Shown: positions 14,022 through 26,352 of the stretch, piece by piece | How the letters are laid out: every line of letters starts with the position of its first letter | How positions within the stretch are numbered: position 1 is the first letter of the stretch | From: Massilia sp. HP4 | Lineage (GTDB): Bacteria > Pseudomonadota > Gammaproteobacteria > Burkholderiales > Burkholderiaceae_D | Length of the DNA: 64,000 nt | Reading direction: 5' to 3' | Assembly (NCBI RefSeq): GCF_005222695.1 | Contig: NZ_STGG01000006.1 | Coordinates: 1 to 64,000, forward strand | Program-made: the position numbers and the translations under genes | The notes under the pieces: model-generated | Seen by the model: only the letters and a program-made list of their open reading frames with translations | Databases searched by the model: none | What the model was told of the DNA's origin: nothing

Positions 14022-14047
14022 ATGCGAAATCGTCACCGATTTCGCAT
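14022..14047 (-). terminator. Strong hairpin downstream of the PEP-CTERM gene
   Basis: A perfect 11-bp stem ATGCGAAATCG/CGATTTCGCAT with a 4-nt TCAC loop, 63 bp after the PEP-CTERM stop. On the minus strand it is followed by ATTATTCG rather than a clean T-run. It probably ends that transcript. Confidence 0.5.
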
Positions 14048-14109
14048 CATTGTTTGCGGTCGACGATACGGCACAACGCCGTAGCGTGAAAGTAGCGGGG
14101 TCGGTGCGA

Positions 14110-14703
14110 TTATGCCGTTGGGATTTTCTGCAGGGTGCGGCGACGACGGCCATAGCCCATCATCATGATGCCGGCACCCATCAACAGCGCCGTTGCAGGT
14201 TCTGGCACATCGGTCGTCGGTGGATCGATATCGGGCGAATAGGTGATGGTAATCGTGCCGAAGTTCCAGATACTGTCCGGATTGACGGCGCTATCATTGA
14301 AATCGTCGTAGAACTCGACGCGCAGGAGGCCGTCGGCGCCGACGTTGAAGCCGAGACCTTCATCGGCAAGGATCACGTTATCCGAATAGCTGGCGGTGCC
14401 GCCAAAATCGCTCAGGAAGCCGGGAGTAAACAGGACGCCTTCGGTCACGCTCGAGTCGGAAATGGCGAACCCGATTTCCGACAGCCAGCTCGGGGAATAG
14501 GCAGTGACGTTGAATGAATAGTTAACGCTGAGAATAGTCGCGCCGGCGCCAACGTTATACGAGTAAACCGTGTTGCGGGAATCGCCAAATTGGCCGCCGC
14601 TCTGAATGCCGCCGACATCGATGGTGACTGGTGCAGCAAATACCGAAGAGCAGGCCAGCAGCGACAGTCCAGCAAACAGCTTTTTCAGGGAATTCAACGA
14701 CAT
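14110..14703 (-). CDS. PEP-CTERM sorting-domain exported protein
   Basis: A 197-residue protein with an N-terminal signal peptide (LFAGLSLLACSSVFA). The C-terminal sorting signal is VPEPATALLMGAGIMMMGYG followed by RRRR, the tripartite target of the EpsH/XrtA exosortase system. The middle is a beta-rich domain without a recognised family. Such proteins are usually exported and anchored or released with exopolysaccharide. The start is followed by typical SLNSLKKLF, and GGAGAT precedes the ATG. Confidence 0.88.
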   Translation of the reverse strand: MSLNSLKKLFAGLSLLACSSVFAAPVTIDVGGIQSGGQFGDSRNTVYSYNVGAGATILSVNYSFNVTAYSPSWLSEIGFAISDSSVTEGVLFTPGFLSDFGGTASYSDNVILADEGLGFNVGADGLLRVEFYDDFNDSAVNPDSIWNFGTITITYSPDIDPPTTDVPEPATALLMGAGIMMMGYGRRRRTLQKIPTA

Positions 14704-14875
14704 GGAAATCTCCTTTCAGGGTGAATCCTCCCAAAAGCAATTAGCATGCCATTAATCTGTATTTATTTATCTTCTTGATTTTTATCGAAATAATTTCCAG
14801 CATGAATCGTGATCAGGATTGCTTGTAAGATATTTCGACAAAATCTGAGCGCGCGTAGGCTTGCATCCAGCGCAC

Positions 14876-15394
14876 CTAAACCTGGATAGTTGCCAGGATC
14901 TGCGCCACCAGCTGGTCCGGCGTCTCGCGAATGTCGAGCGTGATGCCGGCTTCATCCGGCTGCAGGGGTTCGAGCGTGCGCAGCTGGCTGTCGAGCAGCG
15001 ATGGCGGCATGTAGTGGCCGGGACGGTTGCTGACGCGCTCGAGCAGCAGGCTGCGCTCGCCGGCCAGGTGCACGAAACGCACGTCGCCGCCGGCGCCGCG
15101 CAGCAGATCGCGATAGGCGCGCTTGAGCGAGGAACACGACAACACCGCCCCGCCCTCGCGCGCGGCCAGCTTGTCGCGCAGGGTCACCAGCCAGCCGTGG
15201 CGGTCGTCGTCGGTCAGCGCGACACCGGCCGACATCTTGGCGACATTGGCTTCGGAATGAAAGGCGTCGCCTTCGATGAAGGGCATGCCGAGCCTGGACG
15301 CCAGCTGCGAGCCGATGCTGCTCTTGCCGCAACCGCTTACACCCATCACCACCCAGGCCGTTCCCTTGCCGTCGTCTCGCACTTGTGTCGTCAT
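14876..15394 (-). CDS. gntK: Gluconokinase
   Basis: Phosphorylates gluconate to 6-phosphogluconate, feeding the Entner-Doudoroff or pentose phosphate route. The 172-residue product has the P-loop GVSGCGKSS and the family segments EGDAFHSEANVAKMSAG, LTDDDRHGWL and SCSSLKRAYRDLLR. ATGs at 15394, 15403 and 15421 are possible. 15394 is chosen because GGAAAAG precedes it, and because the predicted promoter (15428-15455) would make 15421 leaderless. The operator at 15403-15416 lies in the leader. The LacI-family gene lies upstream on the same strand. Confidence 0.92.
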   Translation of the reverse strand: MTTQVRDDGKGTAWVVMGVSGCGKSSIGSQLASRLGMPFIEGDAFHSEANVAKMSAGVALTDDDRHGWLVTLRDKLAAREGGAVLSCSSLKRAYRDLLRGAGGDVRFVHLAGERSLLLERVSNRPGHYMPPSLLDSQLRTLEPLQPDEAGITLDIRETPDQLVAQILATIQV

Positions 15395-15402
15395 CTTTTC
15401 CA

Positions 15403-15416
15403 TGTTAACGCTAACA
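15403..15416. promoter_or_regulatory. GntR-type operator of gluconokinase
   Basis: TGTTAACGCTAACA has 5-bp perfect arms TGTTA/TAACA around a CG-centred core. It is the form known for gluconate-responsive LacI-family repressors. It lies immediately downstream of the predicted transcription start, as does the similar site at 7661-7674. Confidence 0.75.
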
Positions 15417-15427
15417 TACATGCTGCG

Positions 15428-15455
15428 ATTGTAACGGCTGCACAGGAAAAGTAAA
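15428..15455 (-). promoter_or_regulatory. Promoter of gluconokinase
   Basis: On the minus strand a -35-like TTTACT (15450-15455), a 16-bp spacer and TACAAT (15428-15433, five of six consensus bases) precede the operator. Confidence 0.55.
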
Positions 15456-15489
15456 GCGGCGATTGTGGGCCGGTCGAGGCGGCCGCGGT

Positions 15490-16524
15490 TCAGGCGCTTT
15501 CGCGCGCGCGCAAGGTGAAGCCGAGATCGATCCGCTTGCGTTCGGGCTCCTGGCCCTTGATCACCTGCAGCAGCAGGCCGGCGGCCTCGAAGCCGATCTG
15601 GTAGCGCGGCGTGTCGATGGTGGTCAGCGACGGCATCATGAATGCCGACGCGGGCAAGTCGTTGAAGCCGCACACGGCGATGTCCTGCGGGATCTGGACG
15701 CCGTGGCGCTGGCAGTGGTAGACGGCGCCGTGGGCCAGGTCGTCGTTGCAGCAGAAGACGGCGTCGCAGTCGGGCATGCGCGCCATCATCTGCCCCATCA
15801 ACTCGGCGCCGAGCGCGATGGTGGAGCGTTCCGGCACCATCATCTCGAGCCCAGGGTCGGCCAGGCCCGCCTCGGCCATCGCGGCGCGGTAGCCGTCGGC
15901 GCGGCGCAAGGTGCGCTCGTCGAGCTGGGCGCCCATGAAGCCGATGCGGCGGTAGCCCTTCTTGAGCAGGTGGCGCGTCATCTCCATGCCGGCCTCGAAC
16001 TGCGAGAAGCCGACCGACAGGTCGCCCGGTGCGTCGGACAGGTCCATCATCGATACCGCCGGCACCTGCGATGCTTCCAGCATTTTTACGACGGCCGGGC
16101 TGTGGGCCTGGCTCGAGAACAGGATGCCGTCCGGGCTCGATTGCAGGTAGGTGCGCAGCAGCTTTTCTTCTTCGGCCTGCGAATAATAGGTATTGCCGAT
16201 CAGGAGCTGGTACTGGCCCGGCGCCACCGCATCGTGGATGCCTTCGAGGACGGCGGTGAACACGGCATTGGAAAACGACGGCACCAGCACCACGATCACG
16301 TGCGATTGCGACGAAGCCAGCGCGCGCGCGGCGCGGTTGGGCACATAGCCCAGCTCCGCCACCGCCCGCTCGACCTTGACGCGGGTGACTTCGGAGACCA
16401 TCTGCGGCTGGCTCAGCGCGCGCGAGGCGGTCATGATCGACACGCCTGCCATGCCCGCCACCTGCTCGAGCGTCGCGCGCCCCGTTCCCCTGCCCCTGCT
16501 GCGGCCCGTTTTTTCCATTGTCAT
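15490..16524 (-). CDS. LacI-family repressor, GntR-like (gluconate)
   Basis: A 344-residue regulator. The N-terminal LacI helix-turn-helix is [24 protein letters not shown] with hinge [15 protein letters not shown], followed by a periplasmic-binding-protein-like effector domain. Its order before gluconokinase, and the TGTTAnCGnTAACA operator at the kinase, support a GntR-type gluconate repressor. The same operator before the GPH/GH94 operon suggests a wider regulon. It diverges from the PAS chemoreceptor gene; 16525-16767 holds no clear copy of the operator. The start could also be MEKTGRSRG, two codons in. Confidence 0.88.
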   Translation of the reverse strand: MTMEKTGRSRGRGTGRATLEQVAGMAGVSIMTASRALSQPQMVSEVTRVKVERAVAELGYVPNRAARALASSQSHVIVVLVPSFSNAVFTAVLEGIHDAVAPGQYQLLIGNTYYSQAEEEKLLRTYLQSSPDGILFSSQAHSPAVVKMLEASQVPAVSMMDLSDAPGDLSVGFSQFEAGMEMTRHLLKKGYRRIGFMGAQLDERTLRRADGYRAAMAEAGLADPGLEMMVPERSTIALGAELMGQMMARMPDCDAVFCCNDDLAHGAVYHCQRHGVQIPQDIAVCGFNDLPASAFMMPSLTTIDTPRYQIGFEAAGLLLQVIKGQEPERKRIDLGFTLRARESA

Positions 16525-16767
16525 CCTGTCGTGGCTTTCTTCATCCCTGGTTCCATTCTATCAACAACGGCCAGGGCTTTTGCGACTCCCTGGGCGGATG
16601 CCAGAACTGGCTCCCGAGTCGACTATTGGTTTTACTGGTTTTTGCGTTGTATTTTTGCTGAATCTGATGCCTGGGTCGCAGACGCCCTCACCGGCTGTCG
16701 TTATACTTTCCTGTTAGAAATCCCGCTACCCCTTCATTGTCTCGACCGTTCGAGAAAGGCCTCTTGT

Positions 16768-18390
16768 ATGCGTCTTAACACCCCGATCACCGACAACGAA
16801 TACCAGCTCGCCGACGGCAAGACCATCGTCTCGACCACCGATTTGCAGGGCAATATCCGCTATGCGAACCCGTACTTCGTGCAAGTCAGCGGCTTCACCG
16901 AGGAAGAGCTGATCGGCGCGCCGCAGAACATCCTGCGCCATCCCGACATGCCGGTCGAGGCCTTCGCCGACATGTGGCAGGCGATCCGCGCCGGCCAGCC
17001 ATGGAGCGGCATGGTCAAGAACCGCTGCAAGAACGGCGATTATTACTGGGTGTCCGCCAACGTGACGCCGGTGCTCGAGAACGGCCAGGCGGTCGGCTAT
17101 ATGTCGGTGCGCACCAAGCCGACCCGCGAGCAGGTGCGCGAAGCGGCGGCAGCGTATGCCGAATTCAAGGCCGGCAACCCGCGCGGACTGGTGCTGCGCC
17201 GTGGCCGCGTCGAACGGGGCGGCCTGCGCGGCCGCCTGGCGGCACTAAGCAGGCTGCCGCTGCGCACGCAGGTCAATGCCGGCATGGGCCTGCTGGCCGT
17301 GCTGCTGGCGGCGATCACGGTCGAATGCTGGCGCGACGGCTTGCCGGCGTGGACCTTGTTGTCCCTCGGCGTGTCGCTGGCGATGGTGCTGGGCCTGTGG
17401 GCCAGCCTGCGCCGCAACGTGCTGGCGCCGCTGGCCGACGCATCGGGCTTCGCGCGCCGCCTGGCCGGGGGCGATCTTACCTGCCGCCTGGCGCCGCGCC
17501 GCGACGACGAGATGGGCCAGTTGGTGGCGGCGCTGCGCCAGTCGGCCGTGAACCTGTTCAGCGTGATCGGCGACGTGCGCGCCAACTTCGACGAGATGCG
17601 CCATGCGACCGGCGAGATCGCGACCGGCAACCTGGACCTGTCGAGCCGCACCGAGACGCAATCGTCCAGCCTGCAAGAGACGGCGGCCAGCATGGAACAG
17701 CTGACCCATAACGTGTTGCAGAGCGCCGACAGCGTGAACGCGGCCAGCGACCTGGCACGCCGCGCCGCCACGACCGCCGGCAACGGCCAGCGCACGGTCA
17801 CCGAGGTGGTGAGCACGATGGAGGCGATCAGCGCCTCGTCGCACAAGGTGCTCGACATCGTCGGCATGATCGACGGGATCGCCTTCCAGACCAATATCCT
17901 GGCCCTGAACGCCGCCGTGGAAGCGGCGCGCGCGGGCGAGCAAGGGCGCGGCTTCGCGGTGGTGGCGGGCGAGGTGCGCACGCTGGCCCATCGCAGCGCG
18001 CTCGCGGCCAAGGAGATCAAGACGCTGATCGACGCCTCGATCGTCAACGTCGAGAGCGGCAACCGCCTGAGCGTGGCGGCCGGCGCGGCGATCCAGGAAG
18101 TGGTGGGCGCGGTCGGCCAGGTCACCCGCGTCATGGACGAGATCGCGACCGCGACGCGCGAGCAGTCGAGCGGCATCGGCCAGGTGAACCAGGCCGTGAC
18201 CCAGCTCGACGCGATCACGCAGCAGAACGCGGCGCTGGTCGAGGAAGCGGCCGCCGCGACGGCGACGCTGGCGCGGCAGACCGACGAGGTATCGCAGGCC
18301 TTGCAGGTGTTCCAGTTGCATGCGGGCGCACCGGCGCGGACCGCGCGTGCGGTGGCCGGCAAGCGCACCACGAAACTGGTCGCCGCGTAA
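16768..18390 (+). CDS. Aer-like PAS-domain chemoreceptor
   Basis: A 540-residue receptor. It starts with a PAS domain (residues about 15-115; [33 protein letters not shown]), as in redox/aerotaxis receptor Aer. Two short hydrophobic segments ([34 protein letters not shown]), a HAMP region and the signalling domain [20 protein letters not shown] follow. No CheR-tethering pentapeptide is present. The start at 16768 has GAAAGG upstream. Long in-frame upstream extension to 15463 is antisense to the regulator and is not coding. Its stop directly abuts the dnaE2 stop. Confidence 0.92.
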   Translation: MRLNTPITDNEYQLADGKTIVSTTDLQGNIRYANPYFVQVSGFTEEELIGAPQNILRHPDMPVEAFADMWQAIRAGQPWSGMVKNRCKNGDYYWVSANVTPVLENGQAVGYMSVRTKPTREQVREAAAAYAEFKAGNPRGLVLRRGRVERGGLRGRLAALSRLPLRTQVNAGMGLLAVLLAAITVECWRDGLPAWTLLSLGVSLAMVLGLWASLRRNVLAPLADASGFARRLAGGDLTCRLAPRRDDEMGQLVAALRQSAVNLFSVIGDVRANFDEMRHATGEIATGNLDLSSRTETQSSSLQETAASMEQLTHNVLQSADSVNAASDLARRAATTAGNGQRTVTEVVSTMEAISASSHKVLDIVGMIDGIAFQTNILALNAAVEAARAGEQGRGFAVVAGEVRTLAHRSALAAKEIKTLIDASIVNVESGNRLSVAAGAAIQEVVGAVGQVTRVMDEIATATREQSSGIGQVNQAVTQLDAITQQNAALVEEAAAATATLARQTDEVSQALQVFQLHAGAPARTARAVAGKRTTKLVAA

Positions 18391-21585
<3,195 letters not shown>

Positions 21586-21609
21586 GCTGCGGGGCTGTCA
21601 AACAGCCAA

Positions 21610-21629
21610 TACTGTACAAAAACACAGTA
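21610..21629. promoter_or_regulatory. LexA box of dnaE2
   Basis: TACTGTACAAAAACACAGTA fits the proteobacterial SOS consensus (CTGT-N8-ACAG) and lies 25 bp before the dnaE2 GTG. Confidence 0.88.
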
Positions 21630-21717
21630 TAACCCAGCTGACCAAAGCGGCAAAAAATCTGCAATATCGGGTGAACGGGTTGACTACGCGTCCAGGCCCA
21701 CCCTACGCATCACAAAT

Positions 21718-23859
21718 TTAGACATGCGTTGGAAAAGGACGTGGCAGCGGCCCGAGGGTCGACGCGCAGGACTCCTTGCAAGCCGTCCGCGCACGCAGGC
21801 CCGACACGCCACCACCATGCGCACGGCGCAGGATCGGCTGGTCGGCACTGACCATGCGCTCGTACGCGAGCATCAGCGCCGTGCCACCGGTGGAATTGAT
21901 GTAGTCGAGCATATCCATCGTGGTCTCGTAAGCCCAGTCGGAAAAACTCTCGCCCGGCCCGGCCGCTTGGGCAGCCCCGGCCATCGCGACACCGCCCTGC
22001 ACTTTCGTCAGGATCGTGACGATGGCCCACGAAATCCCCATCCATCCGCTCGTCGCAAGCGTCAGGCGCAGCACCGGCATAAGAATGCCCGCTTCATGAA
22101 TCGCCTTGAGCACGGACAGCAAGGCGCCGGAGGGCATCGCGCGGTTGCAGTTGATGGTCGCGATCAGGATCGCGATCTTGTTCATCACGCCCGGATAGCG
22201 CCGCAGGAAGCGGTACAAGGTAGGACCGATTTGCCGCGGGTCGCCGAGCAAAGGGCCAAGTCCGGTCGCTAGAAAGCAGCCGCCGGTCAGCTTCCACACC
22301 ACTTTCACCAGCTTCATGTCGACCGGGCCGTCCAGCATCGTCTCGCTGGCGAAGGCCTGCAAATGGCTGGCGTTGCCGGCCCGGGTGGGGTTCAGCAGCA
22401 GGTTGAAGCAGGTGGAAAAATTGGTGTCGTAGCTGCCGTCCACCGCGATCGCGCCGCTCGCGGTGACCGCGATGAAGGGCGCGCCCGCGCCACCGACGAC
22501 GCCGATATTGATGGCGCCGTTGGCCTGGAGCGATGCCATCAGCTGGACTGCATCCTCCACGCTGCCACCCCCACGCAAGCTGCCGTCCGGGCCGGTGCTC
22601 ACATAGCTACCGTCACGACAGCGCAGGGTGATGGCGGCCGAATCCAGGGCCTCGGGGACGCCGATGGTGAACACCTCGGCGGCATCGCTCGAGGTCCCGA
22701 GCGCCGTGATCTGGTCATCGGCGGCGAGCGACCAGTAGCCGCCGGCGGCGGTCTGGAGCTTGATCTCGTCGCCAGCGGCGAGCAGGCCGGCCAGCGAGAC
22801 GAAGGTGCGGTCGGCGGCAAAGGCAGGCTCGGGCGGGGTGATCGAGACCGGCGTCTCTTCGGGCACGTTGACATATGACACCGCCGTCGTGCCCCAGCTA
22901 TACACCATCGAGAACGACTTGACGGCGGCCGGCCAGGTGTCGCCGAAGGTCATGCTGTCCACCGTGAACGACAGGCTGCCGTCCTCCACCAGCGCGGCCA
23001 CCTTGGCCGTGACGTCGACCGGTCCGTAGGCGGCCGCGATGATGTTCAGGGCGCGTGGGTCGAGCGAGGCCTGGGCGGCGGGCGCGGACGGGTCGTAGTC
23101 GATGTGCAGAACCTGGTTCTCGGTGGTTGCGGCCATCTGCGGCTTGCGGTCACCGTACTGGTAGACCACATGCAGCGTCTTGCGCATGGCCGGCCAGCCA
23201 TCGCCGAATACGCTGCTCGATGCGCTGACCGACAGCCTGCGCCGGCTCACGCTGGCGCGGACGATGTCGGTGACGTCCTTCAGGCCGTAGAAGGCGCTCA
23301 GGATATGCAGTGGCGGGCGGTAGCCGAGCGTATAGGGATTGCCTTCGACGACGATGTCGATGAACGGCACCTGGCCGGCATAGCTGGCCACGATGACGAA
23401 GGCGCTGCGTTTGTCATTGCCCGCGTTGCCGAGGGTGGCGCGGTCGGCGATCAGGGACAAGGTGCTGGCTGTCCTGTCAACCAGGCTGCGCACAGTCGCG
23501 CTGACGTCGGCAGGACCGAAACTTGCGCCCCACACCGTCAATGCCGACTGGGCGGCATCGTCTTCCGGCGCTGGGAGGGGAGCCTGGGCGGCTTGCTCGA
23601 ACTGCGGCACGCCGATGGTCAGCGTCTGGCCTTCCGACGCCGTCGCCACGTACGTCGGGCCACCGTCGTAGCGATAGACGACCGTCAGCGTCTTTTCATG
23701 GCCGACCCAGGTGTCGCCGAACGCCTGGTTGCTTGCCAAGACAGTCAGGGACTCTGGAAAAGCCTGACGGTTGACCAGCTTGATGACTTGGGCGGTCACT
23801 TGCTTGAGTCCATACGCCGCGCCAACGATCTGCAGAACGCCTGTGTTTTGGGTAGCCAT
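21718..23859 (-). CDS. Tandem-repeat protein with trefoil-like domain and hydrophobic tail, sigma-54 controlled
   Basis: A 713-residue protein without a recognised overall family. Residues about 8-84, 107-178, 185-254 and 271-341 are four diverged copies of one unit. The pattern is L-x-I-x-A-A-Y-G-x-x-D-V-T ... FGD-x-W ... K-T-L-x-V-V-Y-x-Y-G. It resembles the DUF3395-type domain found at the C-terminus of some eukaryotic DnaJ proteins; this resemblance is from memory and needs a profile search. Residues about 345-492 look like a fascin/ricin-type beta-trefoil (IKLQTAAGGYWSLAADDQIT, GSYVSTGPDGSLRG). The tail (505-713) has amphipathic or membrane-prone helices. No signal peptide. A consensus sigma-54 promoter lies upstream; the kinase gene is divergent. 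Confidence 0.75.
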   Translation of the reverse strand: MATQNTGVLQIVGAAYGLKQVTAQVIKLVNRQAFPESLTVLASNQAFGDTWVGHEKTLTVVYRYDGGPTYVATASEGQTLTIGVPQFEQAAQAPLPAPEDDAAQSALTVWGASFGPADVSATVRSLVDRTASTLSLIADRATLGNAGNDKRSAFVIVASYAGQVPFIDIVVEGNPYTLGYRPPLHILSAFYGLKDVTDIVRASVSRRRLSVSASSSVFGDGWPAMRKTLHVVYQYGDRKPQMAATTENQVLHIDYDPSAPAAQASLDPRALNIIAAAYGPVDVTAKVAALVEDGSLSFTVDSMTFGDTWPAAVKSFSMVYSWGTTAVSYVNVPEETPVSITPPEPAFAADRTFVSLAGLLAAGDEIKLQTAAGGYWSLAADDQITALGTSSDAAEVFTIGVPEALDSAAITLRCRDGSYVSTGPDGSLRGGGSVEDAVQLMASLQANGAINIGVVGGAGAPFIAVTASGAIAVDGSYDTNFSTCFNLLLNPTRAGNASHLQAFASETMLDGPVDMKLVKVVWKLTGGCFLATGLGPLLGDPRQIGPTLYRFLRRYPGVMNKIAILIATINCNRAMPSGALLSVLKAIHEAGILMPVLRLTLATSGWMGISWAIVTILTKVQGGVAMAGAAQAAGPGESFSDWAYETTMDMLDYINSTGGTALMLAYERMVSADQPILRRAHGGGVSGLRARTACKESCASTLGPLPRPFPTHV

Positions 23860-23960
23860 ACTTGAATCTTCTCTCGGGAATGAATAACATGCTTTGCGTC
23901 AAGGGCAGCGATGGCGTCACGGCTTTTTGTTGCGTTTCATCATCGCTGCGAGCAATAGTT

Positions 23961-23976
23961 TGCAAACTCCGTGCCA
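23961..23976 (-). promoter_or_regulatory. Sigma-54 (-24/-12) promoter of the repeat-protein gene
   Basis: On the minus strand TGGCACGGAGTTTGCA matches the RpoN consensus TGGCAC-N5-TTGC(A/T), with GG and GC exactly 10 bases apart. The start of transcription should be near 23950, leaving a leader of about 90 nt before the ATG at 23859. Confidence 0.88.
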
Positions 23977-24001
23977 GGCTGAAACAATGGTGCCGGAGCA
24001 A

Positions 24002-24017
24002 CAAATCCGAGGATTTG
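24002..24017. promoter_or_regulatory. Palindrome between divergent promoters
   Basis: CAAATCCGAGGATTTG has perfect 7-bp arms and lies between the sigma-54 promoter and the 18-bp palindrome at 24066. It may be a second regulator site or a transcript hairpin. Confidence 0.35.
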
Positions 24018-24065
24018 GTCGACGATTTATGCCAAACGGGTGTAAAACAGCGGGTGTTTTTACAT

Positions 24066-24083
24066 GTCAACGAAGTCGTTGAC
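24066..24083. promoter_or_regulatory. Candidate upstream activating sequence
   Basis: GTCAACGAAGTCGTTGAC is a palindrome with perfect 8-bp arms, centred about 125 bp upstream of the predicted sigma-54 start site. This is the usual distance for enhancer-binding proteins. The sigma-54 activator encoded at 26945-28468 is the obvious candidate to bind it. The interval 23860-24180 holds no gene. Confidence 0.5.
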
Positions 24084-24180
24084 ACGCTGGGTGCCTGCAT
24101 CACGGACTAAAGAATGTGTGTTCGGCAAGTTTCTTTTCCTGTAGTATTTACGGCGCCTGCGCCGACCAAACGAGCCGCAA

Positions 24181-26352
24181 ATGACTTCTTCGCCTGACCT
24201 GATTGCCACTCCCAGTACCGAGCGCTATCGCCTCGGTAAGCTGCTTGGGAATGGCGGTTTTGGCGACGTGCATGAGGCTTGGGATCCGGCGCTGCAGCGT
24301 ACCGTTGCCATCAAGCGCCTGAAGCCTGACCTGGTGCGCGACCAGCCGGACAATCTGCTGCAGGAAGCCCGTCTAGCGGCTTCGCTGCGGCATCCCGCTT
24401 TCATCCAGATTTATTCGCTCGAAGACGACGGGCACAGCAAGTCGATCGTGATGGAGCTGGTTGGGGGGAAGACCCTGCATCAGCTGCTGTCCACGACCAA
24501 GCTGTCAAGGGATCAGATCCTCGATATCGTTTGCCAGTTGGCGGATGCAATGGCGCAGGCACATGCGGCGGGGTTGATTCATGGGGATTTGAAGCCGGCG
24601 AACCTGATGATCGAACCGTCGGGGCAGTTGCGCATCATGGATTTTGGGCTGGCGCGCAAGATTGATCCGCTGGCGACCGAATCAGGGGATGTGCTGCAGA
24701 CGCAGGGCACGATCGCCTATCTGGCGCCTGAAATTTTGAACGGCAAGCTTCCGAGCACGCTCAGCGATATTTATGCTGTTGGCGTGCTGATGTACGAGAT
24801 GATGCATGGGGAGCGGCCGTTTGCGCATTTGCATGGATTGGCGCTAGCTGCTGCGCAGGTGCAGTCCTCATGTACGCAATGGGCCATTGCTCCGGATGCT
24901 GATCAGGACATGGTAACGTTGCTACGCGCAATGTGTGCCCCGGATCCAGCTATGCGTATACCGACGATGCAAGCCGTCAAAGAGACTGCGCGAGCGTTGC
25001 AAGGATCAGACTCTACAGTGTCCCAAAGACTCATGTCCCCGACTGCGGCTAAAGAACCGTCTACGTCTCGCTACATTTCGCGAAAGATTATTTACTGTTC
25101 TTTAGGATTTTTACTAGTTTTAGGTGCTACCGCATATTGGGGAACCACCGAAGAAATTACTCGCCAATGGCTGCCTCCAATATCCGATTCGGCGCATATG
25201 TCAAATGGCATGGCAGCACTGCGTCGGTTTGATAGTGATGGCAGCTTAGATATTGCGATTGAGAATTTTAACGCTATCCTAGCGAAACAGTCCAATCATG
25301 CAGCTGCATCGGCCGGCTTAGCGTTGGCCTATGCACTACGTTTTGCGGGCGATCGCAGCGACGCAAGTTGGTTACAACGTGCCGACGCTAGTGCTCAGGC
25401 AGCAGTGGCTCTTGATGACCAACTAGCACTCGGCTATGCCGCCAAATCTTACGTACGCTGGCAGCAAGTACGAAACGAGGAAGGGCTGCAATTTGCAAAT
25501 CAGGCATTACAACTCGACCCTACTAATCTTTTCGCTCATAATACCAAGTGCGGAATTCTACTTCATTTACAGCGCTACTCGGAAGCCGAGCTTAGTATCG
25601 AAGCCGCCCGTAAGGCACACCCAACAGAACGTCTATTTGTTGATCAATTGGGCGAGCTACGCTATCGACAAGGCGACTATATGGGTGCTGAGCAGGCTTT
25701 CCGCCAAAGCATTAGATTGGATCCAGACGCCGTATACTCCTACGCCAACTTAAGCATGACATTAGTACGACTGGGACGAGATGACGAAGCATTACAAGTG
25801 CTTCAACAAGGATTACAGGTGCGTCCCAATGGACACCTTTATAGCAATCTTGGAACAGCATTATTCAGTCGAGGTGACTATATCGGTGCGGCCAAAGCCT
25901 TTGAGCATGCCGTATCTGTCTCAAAAGGTAACAGTATTGCATATTTGCGGTGGGCAAATTTGGCAGATACACTCCGCTGGATTCCAGGTCGCGAATCAGA
26001 TTCCCAGCAAGCCTATCGCAAAGCAGCTGCATTAATAAAACCCTTATTGGAGCGCGCTCCAGACAACGCCACCCTGATTTCACGTATGGGTTTATATGCA
26101 GCTAAATTAGGCGACAAGGACGTTGCATCTGTAATGAGTCAAAAAGCAGTATCCGCCAAGCCGTCCAATGCGGATATTCGCTTTCGTGCTGCCATAGCCT
26201 ACGAAATAACGGGGCAACGCGATTCGGCGCTGCTTGAGTTAACTACAGCACAGCAGCTTGGCTATCCCAGGAAATTAATCGGGACCGAGCCCGATTTATT
26301 GGCACTGCGGAGCGATCCGCGGTTTGATTTACTCAAAATGGAAGAGGAATAA
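24181..26352 (+). CDS. Transmembrane Ser/Thr protein kinase with TPR domain
   Basis: A 723-residue eukaryotic-type kinase. Residues about 16-270 are the kinase domain, with the glycine loop LGNGGFGDVHEAW, lysine in VAIKRLK, catalytic HGDLKPANLM (Gly for Arg of HRD), IMDFGLAR and the APE-like LAPEIL. Residues about 302-321 form one membrane helix. The rest is a series of TPR units (AAASAGLALAYALR, LFAHNTKCGILLHLQRYSEAE, AVYSYANLSMTLVRLGRDDEA), presumably extracytoplasmic. From about codon 280 onward the DNA is clearly AT-richer than the kinase part, so the gene looks mosaic. Its stop overlaps the next ATG by one base (TAATG). Confidence 0.92.
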   Translation: MTSSPDLIATPSTERYRLGKLLGNGGFGDVHEAWDPALQRTVAIKRLKPDLVRDQPDNLLQEARLAASLRHPAFIQIYSLEDDGHSKSIVMELVGGKTLHQLLSTTKLSRDQILDIVCQLADAMAQAHAAGLIHGDLKPANLMIEPSGQLRIMDFGLARKIDPLATESGDVLQTQGTIAYLAPEILNGKLPSTLSDIYAVGVLMYEMMHGERPFAHLHGLALAAAQVQSSCTQWAIAPDADQDMVTLLRAMCAPDPAMRIPTMQAVKETARALQGSDSTVSQRLMSPTAAKEPSTSRYISRKIIYCSLGFLLVLGATAYWGTTEEITRQWLPPISDSAHMSNGMAALRRFDSDGSLDIAIENFNAILAKQSNHAAASAGLALAYALRFAGDRSDASWLQRADASAQAAVALDDQLALGYAAKSYVRWQQVRNEEGLQFANQALQLDPTNLFAHNTKCGILLHLQRYSEAELSIEAARKAHPTERLFVDQLGELRYRQGDYMGAEQAFRQSIRLDPDAVYSYANLSMTLVRLGRDDEALQVLQQGLQVRPNGHLYSNLGTALFSRGDYIGAAKAFEHAVSVSKGNSIAYLRWANLADTLRWIPGRESDSQQAYRKAAALIKPLLERAPDNATLISRMGLYAAKLGDKDVASVMSQKAVSAKPSNADIRFRAAIAYEITGQRDSALLELTTAQQLGYPRKLIGTEPDLLALRSDPRFDLLKMEEE

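Noticed and set aside
13694..14109. Short ORFs such as 13646-13846 and 14050-14517
   Set aside because: They have no family features or start signals and cross the operators and the strong hairpin.
24121..24180. Sigma-54 promoter for the kinase gene around TTCGGCAAGTTTC
   Set aside because: GG is not followed by GC at the required 10-bp spacing.
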